A model generated the notes under the pieces. It searched no databases and had not been told where the DNA came from. It saw nothing but the letters and a program-made list of their open reading frames with translations. A stretch of 64,000 bases of DNA, from assembly GCF_006385135.1 (NCBI RefSeq), contig NZ_CP041025.1, forward strand, positions 3,317,501 to 3,381,500, written 5' to 3'. Of the stretch, positions 43,742 to 53,347 are shown piece after piece. A program made the translations under genes and the position numbers. This stretch comes from Paremcibacter congregatus. GTDB taxonomy: Bacteria; Pseudomonadota; Alphaproteobacteria; Sphingomonadales; Emcibacteraceae. How positions within the stretch are numbered: position 1 is the first letter of the stretch; each line of letters opens with the position of its first letter.

Positions 43742-45699
43742 CTATTTGGCGCCTTTCAAATGTTTTTCCAGAAATTTCTCCATGGCGGCAAGCATGTCTA
43801 TACGGGCGGCTTCTGTGTCCATATGATGGTCACCGTCCTTCAAGGTCACCAGCGTCACATCTTTTTTCTGTTTCTTCATTTTCTTAGCCATTTTTTCCGC
43901 CTGGCGATAGCGCACCCGATGGTCGTCTTCCGCATGGATGATGAGCAGCGGCTTGGTGATTTCATCAGCTCGATGATAGGGCGATACCTCATCCGGATCG
44001 ACACCATTAAGTCCCATCGATTTTGTCCAGACGGTGCCACCGATATATTTTCTATCATGGGCAATCAACCCCGGCATGTTCAACACGGCGCTAATGCTGA
44101 TGCCGCAACGGAACAGTCCGGGGTTTTGATCAAGCCCATAGCTGCGGCATAGCCGCCGTAGGAGGCCCCAGCGATACAGATGCGCTTAGGGTCGGCGATG
44201 CCTTGTGCGATCAGCCACTGCGCACTATCAGTCACGTCATCCTGCATACGCCCACCCCACTGTTGCCGTCCGGCATTTTCGAAAGCTTTGCCAAACCCTT
44301 CAGAGCCCCGAAAATTTGATTGCAGAACAGCATAACCCCGGTTGGCCAAGAATTGCACCATATAATCGAACATCTGGGTATCTCTGGCATGAGGGCCGCC
44401 ATGAACAAGGACAATAGCGGGGAGGTTCTTGGTGTCCCGCCCTTTGGGAAGTGTCAAATAACCCGGTATCGGCACGCCAATGCGGTTCTTGTAACTCACA
44501 ACTTGTACCGGCGCCATCTCTTTGGGGGTAATCCCTGGCATGGTTTCGGCAATAAACTGAAGTTCCTTGCTCTTCATATCCAGGAGGTAATATACGCCCG
44601 GATCAACGTCACTCATCGCATGGATCAGATAGAGCTTCTTTCCTTCATGCAGCCCAACCACTCTGTTTATCGTCTTGGGCAAAGCATGATCGACCGTAGC
44701 CTGTATTCGCGTTAGTTTATCGTCAAAATAGATGATTTTCGGCTGATCTATGGTATATTGTACGCCGACAGGCTTTCCGGTTACCGGATGTTTGACAATA
44801 TGGTCATAATCAACCTGATCGTGAGAGAATATCGGGTCAAGAACTTCATCTGTTTCCAGATTGATCTGGAAAATCGCTTTACGACCCCTCTCGTTGTATC
44901 CGCTGACATAGGCTATTTTCGGGTCAGGGGAGAACCCGACAATATCAATGCCCTTTCCTCCCCAAGGCGTGTCGCTGATTGAACGCCAATAGCCTTTTGC
45001 AGAGGATTTATATCTGTTTTGAAAGCTATTGCGATCATATCCCCACGCCAGGCGGATTTCATTTTGTTGGTCGGTACCATAATTCTGGATACCGTCATTG
45101 CCCCTAATGACCTCGCTGAAATGCCCGCTTCCGACATCAATGAGACGCACCTCGCTATTACCATCAAGATCTGAGTCCAAAGAAAGTAGAATATGATCCG
45201 GGTCCTCCGGCAGCCAATCGACGACTTTATCCTGTATTTGCGCGGGCACTTTTTCCGTGCCGAGACGCGTGCCAATGGTTTGCTTCTTTCGGGGGCGAAT
45301 CAAATTAATCATATTCTTGCCATCGAGATCAAAACCGTATAACCGCGTTTCCCGGGTTGTCGTGAGATAACGTTTGCTGGTGTAGGCATAGGATACCGCC
45401 AGGCGCGTTTTGTTGATCCAGCGAAACCAAGAGATTTCGGCACCTTCCCCAGTCGGAATAACGCCAGCGGTTTTCCCCTGAAGGGGCTGAATAATAATTA
45501 CCTGCCGTCCTTCGTGGACCACAAAAAAGGCCAGATGTGTACCGTCGGGGGAAAGCTGCATACCGCTGGCGGTTTTAAGTTGGGCAAAGGCTTCTATCGG
45601 AATATGTGATGATTTCTGCGCGTCTTCCGCATGGCTCAGAGAGACTAACCCGCCGTTCAAGGCCAAAGCCACTGTTATCGCGAAGACTAAATTTAACAT
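43742..45699 (-). pseudogene. Secreted S9 family prolyl oligopeptidase-like, broken by a frameshift
   Basis: One gene split into two frames. The first frame (45699 to 44080) has a signal peptide (LVFAITVALALNGGLVSLSHA), the beta-propeller half, and the nucleophile motif GASYGGYAAAMGL, then runs to a premature stop. The second frame (to 43742) supplies the rest: NMPGLIAHDRKYIGG, HAEDDHRVRYRQAEKM with the catalytic Asp, and GDHHM with the catalytic His. Near 44115-44118 the sequence reads PD then jumps by one base to LFRCGISISAVLNMPG, so a single-base deletion explains the break. It is either a recent pseudogene, programmed frameshift, or sequencing error. Intact, it would be about 650 residues and periplasmic. 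Confidence 0.85.
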
Positions 45700-45882
45700 G
45701 TTATTCCCCCAAAGTGTTGTTGTTATTCAAAAAACATAGACAAAGCTGCGTAATTTTTCAACCTAAATCCATACGCGTGAGCAGCTTACCCCTCCCCGGA
45801 TCATCACTGTTTGCCACAGGAGGAAAGAGCATTCCACTCCTGAGTCATCTGAGAGACAGCCTTCCACTTTCTGGCCCTGTGA

Positions 45883-46194
45883 TTAAACGCTGCCAGCGGC
45901 CTCAATAACCAGAAGGCGCGCTTCCCCGACAGGGTGAGCCACATGTTCGGTGCCGATGGTGGCATGGAAAATATCTCCGGCCCCCAACCGGACAATTTGA
46001 ATGTCACCGGCTTGTTTATAATGCATGTCGACCGCGCCATCCAACACAACAAACACCTCTTCCCCATCATTGACATGCCAGATGTAAGGCTGGTCCGTCC
46101 AATGCAGGCGGGTGGTGATGCCGTTCATTTCAGCGATATCCAGAGCGCCCCAGGCCGTGTCCGCCGTATAATCTTTTGATCGGATAATTTTCAT
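45883..46194 (-). CDS. Cupin domain protein
   Basis: 103 residues. Single small beta-barrel: YIWHVNDGEEVFVVLDGAVDMHY is the first cupin motif (H-x-N-x-E-E pattern), and LGAGDIFHATIGTEHVAHP the second with His residues, a mononuclear metal site. The product may be an isomerase or a sensor; no specific role can be read. Single gene between the S9 pseudogene and the mutase, on the same strand. Confidence 0.88.
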   Translation of the reverse strand: MKIIRSKDYTADTAWGALDIAEMNGITTRLHWTDQPYIWHVNDGEEVFVVLDGAVDMHYKQAGDIQIVRLGAGDIFHATIGTEHVAHPVGEARLLVIEAAGSV

Positions 46195-46374
46195 TCAGTC
46201 TCTCCTTCAATGTCCGCACGCCACCCTAGACGTTTTCAGAATTGAAGGAAACAGCCTAATAATCTGCGCCGTTCCCTTGCACAGGTAAGGATCCTTATGG
46301 ACATCCCCATGAGAATCGCCATCAGACGAACTTTGGGTTCCCCCTACGATATAGTGCCACAGAAAGGCAAGGTA

Positions 46375-48513
46375 TTACCCCCGCTTATTCAGCACTTCCA
46401 GCACCCGGGCGGCGGCTTCGGGGATGTTGGTACCCGGGCCAAAGATGGCGGCGACACCGGCGTCGTGAAGGAAATCATAATCCTGCGCCGGAATCACCCC
46501 GCCGCAAACCACGATAATGTCATCCGCGTCCTGGGATTCCAGCTCGGCGATCAATTGCGGGATCAGGGTCTTATGCCCTGCCGCCAGCGACGAGACACCG
46601 ATGATATGCACATCGTTTTCGATGGCTTCCCGCGCCGCTTCCGCCGGGGTCTGGAACAAAGGCCCCACATCCACATCAAAGCCGATATCGGCAAAGGCGG
46701 TGGCGATCACTTTCGCGCCCCGGTCATGGCCATCCTGGCCCATCTTTACCACCAGCATCCGCGGCCGGCGGCCCTGCTTTTCAGCAAAGTCTTCGATGTC
46801 TTTCTGAATCTTGGCGAAGCCCGCATCGCCCTGATAGGCAGAGCCATATACGCCGGAAATGCTTTTCACTTCGGCCCGGTGGCGGTTGAATATTTTTTCC
46901 ATGGCGTCTGAAATCTCTCCAAGGCTGGCGCGGGCGCGGGCCGCTTCCACGGCTTTCTCCAGTAGATTATCACCGCCTTTGGCCGCGTCTGTCAAGGCGG
47001 TGAGCGCCGCCTGACATTTGGCTTCGTCTCGGCTGGCTTTCATCTTCTTCAGGCGGGCGATCTGGGACTCCCGCACTGCATCATTATCCACATCGAGAAT
47101 ATCGATCGGGTCTTCTCTCTCCAGCCGGTATTTATTGACCCCGACCACCACTTCGTCGCCCCGGTCGATACGGGCCTGTTTCAGGGCGGCGGCTTCCTCA
47201 ATGCGCAGTTTCGGCATGCCGCTCTCGACCGCCTTGGTCATGCCACCGAGTTCTTCCACCTCATGGATTAGTTTCCAGGCTTCCTGCACCAGATCATTGG
47301 TCAGGCTTTCCACATAATAGGACCCGCCGAGCGGATCAACCACATTGCAGATACCGGTTTCTTCCTGCAGCACGATCTGGGTGTTGCGGGCAATGCGGGC
47401 CGAGAAATCCGTCGGCAGGGCAATCGCTTCATCCAGCGCGTTGGTATGCAGCGACTGGGTGCCCCCGAGGGTCGCCGCCATGGCCTCGACCGTGGTACGG
47501 ATCACATTATTATAAGGGTCTTTTTCGGTCAATGACACGCCGGAGGTCTGGCAATGGGTGCGCAGCATCATGCTCTTCGGGTCCTTGGCACCGAAATTCT
47601 CCATAATCTGGGCCCAGATGGTGCGGGCGGCGCGCAGCTTGGCAACCTCCATAAAGAAATTCATCCCAATGGCGAAGAAAAAGCTCAGCCGCGGCGCGAA
47701 GGCGTCGATATCAAGACCTTTGGCCATGGCGGTGCGAACATATTCCATGCCGTCGGCCAGGGTGAAGGCCAGTTCCTGCAACTGGGTCGCGCCCGCTTCC
47801 TGCATATGATAGCCGGAAATGGAAATCGAATTGAATTTCGGCATTTCTTTCGAGGTAAATTCGATGATGTCACCGATAATCCGCATGCTTGGTGCGGGCG
47901 GATAGATATAGGTGTTGCGCACCATGAATTCTTTCAGAATATCATTCTGGATCGTGCCCGACAGCTTGTCGCGGCTCACGCCCTGCTCCTCGGCGGCGAC
48001 GATATAGAACGCAAGACAGGGGATCACGGCGCCGTTCATGGTCATGCTGACCGACATCTGGTCAAGGGGGATCTGGTCGAACAGGATCTTCATATCCTCG
48101 ACACTGTCGATCGCCACCCCGGCCTTGCCGACATCGCCCTGAACCCGGGGATGGTCACTGTCATAGCCCCGGTGGGTCGCAAGATCAAAGGCGACGGAGA
48201 GCCCTTTTTGTCCGGCGGCGAGATTGCGGCGGTAAAAGGCGTTCGAGGCCTCGGCGGTGGAGAACCCGGCATATTGCCGCACGGTCCAGGGCCGCCCGGC
48301 ATACATGCTGCCCTTGACGCCGCGGGTGAAGGGGAAAAAGCCCGGCAGATTATCGATATGGGGAATGTCTGCGACATCTTCGGCGGTATAGAGCGGCTTG
48401 ACATCAATGCCTTCCGGCGTCGCCCAGGTCAGGTCTTCAAGAGGTCTGCCGCGCAGCTCCTTCGTCACCAGATTTTGCCAATCCGAAATGCTTTTCCGCT
48501 TACCATCCGTCAT
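46375..48513 (-). CDS. scpA: Methylmalonyl-CoA mutase, adenosylcobalamin-dependent
   Basis: 712 residues from the ATG at 48513 (alternatives at 48522 or a TTG at 48531). Interconverts methylmalonyl-CoA and succinyl-CoA in propionate/odd-chain and branched-chain catabolism. The catalytic TIM barrel is about 40-540 ([66 protein letters not shown]). The C-terminal B12 domain has [16 protein letters not shown] near 590, the D-x-H-x-x-G cobalt-ligand motif. Homodimeric large-subunit type. MeaB, encoded 5 kb to the left, is its chaperone; CobS/CobT belong to B12 synthesis. Confidence 0.96.
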   Translation of the reverse strand: MTDGKRKSISDWQNLVTKELRGRPLEDLTWATPEGIDVKPLYTAEDVADIPHIDNLPGFFPFTRGVKGSMYAGRPWTVRQYAGFSTAEASNAFYRRNLAAGQKGLSVAFDLATHRGYDSDHPRVQGDVGKAGVAIDSVEDMKILFDQIPLDQMSVSMTMNGAVIPCLAFYIVAAEEQGVSRDKLSGTIQNDILKEFMVRNTYIYPPAPSMRIIGDIIEFTSKEMPKFNSISISGYHMQEAGATQLQELAFTLADGMEYVRTAMAKGLDIDAFAPRLSFFFAIGMNFFMEVAKLRAARTIWAQIMENFGAKDPKSMMLRTHCQTSGVSLTEKDPYNNVIRTTVEAMAATLGGTQSLHTNALDEAIALPTDFSARIARNTQIVLQEETGICNVVDPLGGSYYVESLTNDLVQEAWKLIHEVEELGGMTKAVESGMPKLRIEEAAALKQARIDRGDEVVVGVNKYRLEREDPIDILDVDNDAVRESQIARLKKMKASRDEAKCQAALTALTDAAKGGDNLLEKAVEAARARASLGEISDAMEKIFNRHRAEVKSISGVYGSAYQGDAGFAKIQKDIEDFAEKQGRRPRMLVVKMGQDGHDRGAKVIATAFADIGFDVDVGPLFQTPAEAAREAIENDVHIIGVSSLAAGHKTLIPQLIAELESQDADDIIVVCGGVIPAQDYDFLHDAGVAAIFGPGTNIPEAAARVLEVLNKRG

Positions 48514-48618
48514 CGTCTTCATCCACCTCAAAAAATAGGACCTTATATCTTGTGCAGTGCAGAATACATAAATGTTACTGACGAGTAAAGTTTTTTTAAA
48601 CCTGAAGACTGCGCTTGC

Positions 48619-50340
48619 TCAGGACACAGGTTTCCGGCACCAAAAATGATACATAAAGCCAAAGCTATCGGGGTTATCCTGATCAAACCGATCCCAATTA
48701 CCTAAATCCCGTTGTAATTTATCGCCGGGGTAGGCCGTGGCATAGCGACCAGAAAGTGCCGGATCCATATGATCAAAGCCCAGAAAGATCAGGCCCGCGC
48801 GCTCCAGCATTAATTTAAGCTGCTGCGGCGTGTAGCGGTTCTCATTGACGTTAAAGACCAGATCATGCAGGCCGCTAATACTGTAAAAATCCTGATTCTG
48901 CGCAACCTTGGCCACCGGATGATCGGGTGGCAAGCTCAGCACCGCTTGGCGGAAATCCCGTACGCCCTCGGCGCTGTCAGGGAAGCCTTCTGCTGCGATA
49001 TAATCCCGCGCTTTAATCACATCCTGACGGCCTCTTTCGCTGTATAGGGCCAGGCGCATATACCCTCCCGGCCGCAAAAGACGGGTCAAAATGGCAAGTC
49101 CCTGTTCCGGCGCCCCCAGATGGTGCAATACGCCGGTGCAATCAATATAATCGCTCTCTAGGTTCGGCGCATCAAGCGCCAGAATATCGGCATGATAATA
49201 GCAAATTTTATGTTTGCGAAAACCATTTTCCGCCACCGCCCGTTTGGCATAAGCGAGACTGGTGTAACTAATATCAAGGGCTGTGATCCTGGCGGGCGCA
49301 ATACCCGAGGCCAGACGACATATCTGCAGCCCGGTTCCACAGCCGGGGATAAGCAGGTCTATGGGCCCCTTGGCGCGGGCATAGGGCGCCTGATCAGGAA
49401 ACCGGCTTTGAAGGAATTTATCAAAAGATTGAGCGCTGGACTTAGATGTATTGATCCAACGGGGATAGGGATAACGCTCATATTGCTGCTGTACTTTCTT
49501 CGATGTTTCATCCGATACGGTGGTCAGAGAGGAAATCTGATTGCGCAAACCGGCCTCATCATGAGAATCAAACCATTGGCGTTTAAGGAGAAATTTTATC
49601 GGCGGGGATTGATTTTTGTTATAGCTGGGCGCGGATTGCAAGACTTCATGCAGGGGACGATACGCCCCGAGCACGGCCCATTTAAGCGGACCTTCAACTG
49701 CGGTTTGCACCAACTGATCCACCAGAGCCATTTCTTCCGCCGTCACCGCATAGGCATATTCTGTATTGAAACATTGATTGGCGAGCGCCGCAAGAAAATC
49801 TACCCGCGTGGCCATGGCATGATCAGATAACCCCTTCTCTATACTCTGCTCGAGCACATGTCGGCGTAAACGGGTCAAAACTGTCTCCAGCAGAGGGGTT
49901 ATGACAATCGCCCTTGTCATGACCGCCAGCAACAAGGCATCCTGAAAAAAAGCGTCGAAGTGATCACTGGCGAGAATCGTCTCCCGGTCCTGTTCGGATG
50001 CATCAAGCACATTGAGCAGAGTACCAAGCAGTGGCGCCGCGCTATATTGATTATGAACCACCATGCTCAGATCCTGAACATTGATCTCATCATGCTCCGC
50101 CCAGCGCGCCAAAATATGCAGAATACCATCAGGCAATTGGTAACCGCTGGTTTGCCCCAGAACGTGGAGAGTATTTTTGGCAAAAGCCAGGTTTTTCGGC
50201 TTCAGAATCAACGCCGTGAGGAAAGACCCCAACGCCCCACTCAGGTCTCCATTCTGATAGAGCAGACTGCCCAGATTATGGTGCAGCACCGCGTTCTTTG
50301 GTGTTTTCTGGAGCCGTGCCCTGAGCTCTGGTTCGGTCAT
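48619..50340 (-). CDS. TPR-methyltransferase fusion protein
   Basis: 573 residues. The N terminus carries a tetratricopeptide-like helical region (ALHHNLGSLL-type repeats: NAVLHHNLGSLLYQNGDLSG and ALGSFLTALILKPKNLAFA, about 12-60). A long helical middle region follows, and a class I SAM methyltransferase domain spans about 325-480 with LLIPGCGTGLQICRLASG at about 327-344, LDISYTSLAYAKRAVAENG, and DYIDCTGVLHHLGAPEQGLA. The C-terminal part is a further helical cap. The methyl acceptor is not known; TPR often implies a protein substrate. 87 bases after the PhyH gene on the same strand. Confidence 0.85.
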   Translation of the reverse strand: MTEPELRARLQKTPKNAVLHHNLGSLLYQNGDLSGALGSFLTALILKPKNLAFAKNTLHVLGQTSGYQLPDGILHILARWAEHDEINVQDLSMVVHNQYSAAPLLGTLLNVLDASEQDRETILASDHFDAFFQDALLLAVMTRAIVITPLLETVLTRLRRHVLEQSIEKGLSDHAMATRVDFLAALANQCFNTEYAYAVTAEEMALVDQLVQTAVEGPLKWAVLGAYRPLHEVLQSAPSYNKNQSPPIKFLLKRQWFDSHDEAGLRNQISSLTTVSDETSKKVQQQYERYPYPRWINTSKSSAQSFDKFLQSRFPDQAPYARAKGPIDLLIPGCGTGLQICRLASGIAPARITALDISYTSLAYAKRAVAENGFRKHKICYYHADILALDAPNLESDYIDCTGVLHHLGAPEQGLAILTRLLRPGGYMRLALYSERGRQDVIKARDYIAAEGFPDSAEGVRDFRQAVLSLPPDHPVAKVAQNQDFYSISGLHDLVFNVNENRYTPQQLKLMLERAGLIFLGFDHMDPALSGRYATAYPGDKLQRDLGNWDRFDQDNPDSFGFMYHFWCRKPVS

Positions 50341-50427
50341 GATGGTACATCCCGGTCTGTCGGTTTACAGTTACTGCTCGCCAGCTTAGCCAAAATAAGT
50401 CTTACATGCAAAACCTTAACCGGCGTC

Positions 50428-51210
50428 CTATCCCGCCCGGGACAGGGCCTTGCTGGTGGGGCTGCCTTTGTTGCTGGTGGCTTTGTCGCGGAAGTAAGCG
50501 GCGTAATAGTCGCCGTCCGCCGCTTTATTATAGGTGTAATAAATGATCCGGCGGCTGCGATCCGTGGCATTGACGGCGCTTTGGTGCGGGCAGCGGTGGC
50601 TGAAAATCACCACATCACCAGGAGAGAGCAGAATTTTCTCGAAATCAACCTGCGCCGCCACCCTCTCCGTCAGTTCCGGGGTGCCGTTCCGCCGGGTGTT
50701 CCTAAGCAGTGTCTCGAAACCCCCGTCATGCCGGGCCGCCACTTCCAGCGGGCCATTGTCCGGGGTGCATGGATCGAGCGCCAGCAGCACATTATAAAAT
50801 TCCTCAGCATATTCATACCAGCCGCGCCGCACCCGGTCCGCCCCGTCCCGCCACTGGAAAATGCCGTCATAATGAGCGTAAAACCCTTCGCCCCCCGGCG
50901 GTTTGACATTGTACTTATCCTTGAAGATCGTCATTTCGCTTCCGAAAAGGTTTTTCAGCAACCCCGCCATACGCCCATTCATCTCTCTCAGGTGGGGCGC
51001 CTTATTATAAAGCCGTTCCATCCGGCGCAGTAACCCTGTATCGTCACGGTAACGGTCAATGTCCGCACCGCCCCCCGCCTGCTGCAAAATATCCAGCTCC
51101 TGAAGAAGCGCCGAAACCTCCTCCGGTGTGAGAATTTGCGGCAGAACACAATAGCCTCTGTCCTGATACTGGTGCCGTCCCCTTTTAAAGTCATACATCT
51201 GTGTATTCAT
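50428..51210 (-). CDS. Phytanoyl-CoA dioxygenase (PhyH) family protein
   Basis: 260 residues. Fe(II)/2-oxoglutarate-dependent oxygenase: the iron ligands HYD at 113-115 and His209 in SHRCPHQSAVN, and Arg221 (RSRRIIYYTYN) for 2-oxoglutarate. Substrate of bacterial PhyH homologues is varied, including secondary metabolites and amino acid derivatives. The adjacent TPR-methyltransferase gene on the same strand suggests the two work on the same target, perhaps modification of a small molecule. MYDFKRGRHQYQDRGYCVLP is the family start. Confidence 0.9.
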   Translation of the reverse strand: MNTQMYDFKRGRHQYQDRGYCVLPQILTPEEVSALLQELDILQQAGGGADIDRYRDDTGLLRRMERLYNKAPHLREMNGRMAGLLKNLFGSEMTIFKDKYNVKPPGGEGFYAHYDGIFQWRDGADRVRRGWYEYAEEFYNVLLALDPCTPDNGPLEVAARHDGGFETLLRNTRRNGTPELTERVAAQVDFEKILLSPGDVVIFSHRCPHQSAVNATDRSRRIIYYTYNKAADGDYYAAYFRDKATSNKGSPTSKALSRAG

Positions 51211-51540
51211 CTGTCATACCCCTGTCGTGATATCTTCCTCCGCCCTCATCTGATGCGCTACCCTGAGTGGCGTTCGCATAATATAAGTAGCCCTAAAAGG
51301 AGATCAACGCAGTGATCCTTCACATTTTTGTCATTTTTATTTACAGATTTATTTGCTGAGCGTTTCGGTGTTTTTCCACCCCCGATCTTCTGCCCGGCCC
51401 CGGCAAAACATTCACTCTGAAATAATCGACTGTATATTATATAAAATTAGGCAGAAAATATCGTCATCTGGACTTGTTGCCGTCTGGTAAACCCGATAGT
51501 CTACTTCCCAACAACACATTCAGATAATTGGGAAAAAATA
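51211..51540. other. Divergent promoter region between phyH and the DUF885 genes
   Basis: 330 bases without a credible gene. AT-rich around 51310-51450, with possible promoters for both genes (for example TTCACT and TATATT 16 bases apart before DUF885). No RNA gene or repeat noticed. Confidence 0.5.
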
Positions 51541-53337
51541 ATGAAGAAAGCTGTTCTGTCCGCCGCCTTATGGGTCACATTAGGCCTCGCATCGACACCC
51601 TCCGCCTGGGCTGACGATACGCAGGATTTCAAGAAAATTCTCGATGACCACTGGCACCAAAGCCTGACGGAAAGCCCGACGTTTGCCTCCGAACTCGGTG
51701 ATCGCAGCGCCAATGGGCGATTGAGCGAAAATTCTCCGCTGGCGCGGCAGCGGCGCCAGGATTTCAATGACGCCCTTCTTACCCGCCTCGCCGGCGTCAA
51801 AGCCACAGAACTTAACCCCCAGGACCAGGTGAATTACAAGGTTTTCCTGCGCCTGCGCCAGATGGAAAAGGAAAGCTATCGTCACCCGGATTATCTGTTT
51901 CCGATCACCAACCGCGAAGGTTGGCACATGTTTTTTGCCCAGACCCCGGCCAGCCTGCCCTTTATGGAAGCCGCCGACTATGAGCATTATCTCGGTCTTC
52001 TGGCCGACTATCCCCGCTATAACGCAGAAAACATGGCGGTTCTGGCAGAAGCCGTGGAAAAGGGATACACCCATTATTGCACGTCCATGAAAGGCTATGA
52101 GACCTCCATCTCGACCCATATTGTCGAAGATGTCACCACGAGCGCTTTTTATAGTCCTTTCACCCGGTTTCCGGCCAACATGTCGGAAGCCCGGCAAAAG
52201 AAAGTCACCGAACGCGGCATCGCCCTGATTACGGAAAAAGTCATTCCCGCCTATCAACTTCTCTATAAATTATATACAGAAAAATACGCCCCCGCCTGCC
52301 GCAAGACCGTCGGCATCACCAGCCTGCCCGGCGGCAAGGATTATTACAGCTATCTGATCCGCAATTTCACCACCACCGATCTCACCCCACAGCAGATTCA
52401 CGACACCGGTCTCAGTGAAGTCAAGCGTCTGCGCGGCGAAATGGATAAAATCATCAAGAAAGTCGGCTTCAAAGGCACTTTCCCCGAATTTCTCGTCTTC
52501 CTGCGCACGGACCCGCGCTTCTATGCCGAAAGCCCGACGGACCTGATGGAGAAAGCGGCCCTGATCACCAAGCGCATGGATGGGCAATTGCCGAAACTCT
52601 TTGGCTACCTGCCGCGCAACCCTTATGGCTTGATGGAAATTCCGTCCGATATTGCCGAAAAAACCACCGCTGCCTATTATATGCCGTCACAGGGGGATGG
52701 CAGCAAATCCGCCGGCAATTACTATATCAATACATCCTTGCTGAAAAGCCGCCCGCTTTATACTCTGGAAGCCCTGAGCTATCACGAGGCGGTGCCGGGC
52801 CATCACCTGCAGGGCGCGATCCAGAAAGAAATGGAGTTGCCCAATTTCCGCAAATATCATTATTTCAACGCCTACGGCGAAGGCTGGGCACTTTATTCGG
52901 AACGGCTTGGGCTTGAGGTGGGCTTCTATACCGATCCTTATAGCGATTTTGGCCGCCTGACCTACGAGATGTGGCGCGCCTGTCGCCTGGTGGTCGACAC
53001 CGGCATGCATGCCTTCGGCTGGTCGCGCCAGCAGGCCATCGATTTCATGGCCGAAAATACCTCTCTCAGCCTGCATGAAATCACCACCGAGGTCGACCGT
53101 TACATCACCTGGCCGGGACAGGCGCTGGCCTACAAGCTTGGTGAGCTGAGCATCACCGCCTTGCGCCGTGAAGCGGAGCAGCGGTTGGGGGATCAGTTTG
53201 ACATTCGCGCCTTCCACGATATGATTCTCGGCAATGGTTCCCTGCCCATCGCCGTGATGGAAGATCTGGCGCGGGACTGGATGGCTGCCCAGGAAGCTAA
53301 GAATATAAAACACGCTCAAAACAACAAACAAAATTAA
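51541..53337 (+). CDS. DUF885 family secreted protein, first of a tandem pair
   Basis: 598 residues. Signal peptide (AVLSAALWVTLGLASTPSAWA, cut near residue 24), then a helical zinc-peptidase-like domain. YHEAVPGHHLQGAIQKE near 413-430 is the HE-x4-H motif, with EGWALYSERLGLEVGF (Glu ligand) about 35 residues on; the whole resembles M32/M3-like DUF885 peptidases. Length and domain match. Starts a pair with the next gene 10 bases downstream, related in sequence over their whole length, so a tandem duplication. Function likely peptidase; substrate unknown. Confidence 0.92.
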   Translation: MKKAVLSAALWVTLGLASTPSAWADDTQDFKKILDDHWHQSLTESPTFASELGDRSANGRLSENSPLARQRRQDFNDALLTRLAGVKATELNPQDQVNYKVFLRLRQMEKESYRHPDYLFPITNREGWHMFFAQTPASLPFMEAADYEHYLGLLADYPRYNAENMAVLAEAVEKGYTHYCTSMKGYETSISTHIVEDVTTSAFYSPFTRFPANMSEARQKKVTERGIALITEKVIPAYQLLYKLYTEKYAPACRKTVGITSLPGGKDYYSYLIRNFTTTDLTPQQIHDTGLSEVKRLRGEMDKIIKKVGFKGTFPEFLVFLRTDPRFYAESPTDLMEKAALITKRMDGQLPKLFGYLPRNPYGLMEIPSDIAEKTTAAYYMPSQGDGSKSAGNYYINTSLLKSRPLYTLEALSYHEAVPGHHLQGAIQKEMELPNFRKYHYFNAYGEGWALYSERLGLEVGFYTDPYSDFGRLTYEMWRACRLVVDTGMHAFGWSRQQAIDFMAENTSLSLHEITTEVDRYITWPGQALAYKLGELSITALRREAEQRLGDQFDIRAFHDMILGNGSLPIAVMEDLARDWMAAQEAKNIKHAQNNKQN

Positions 53338-53347
53338 GGAAATAACT

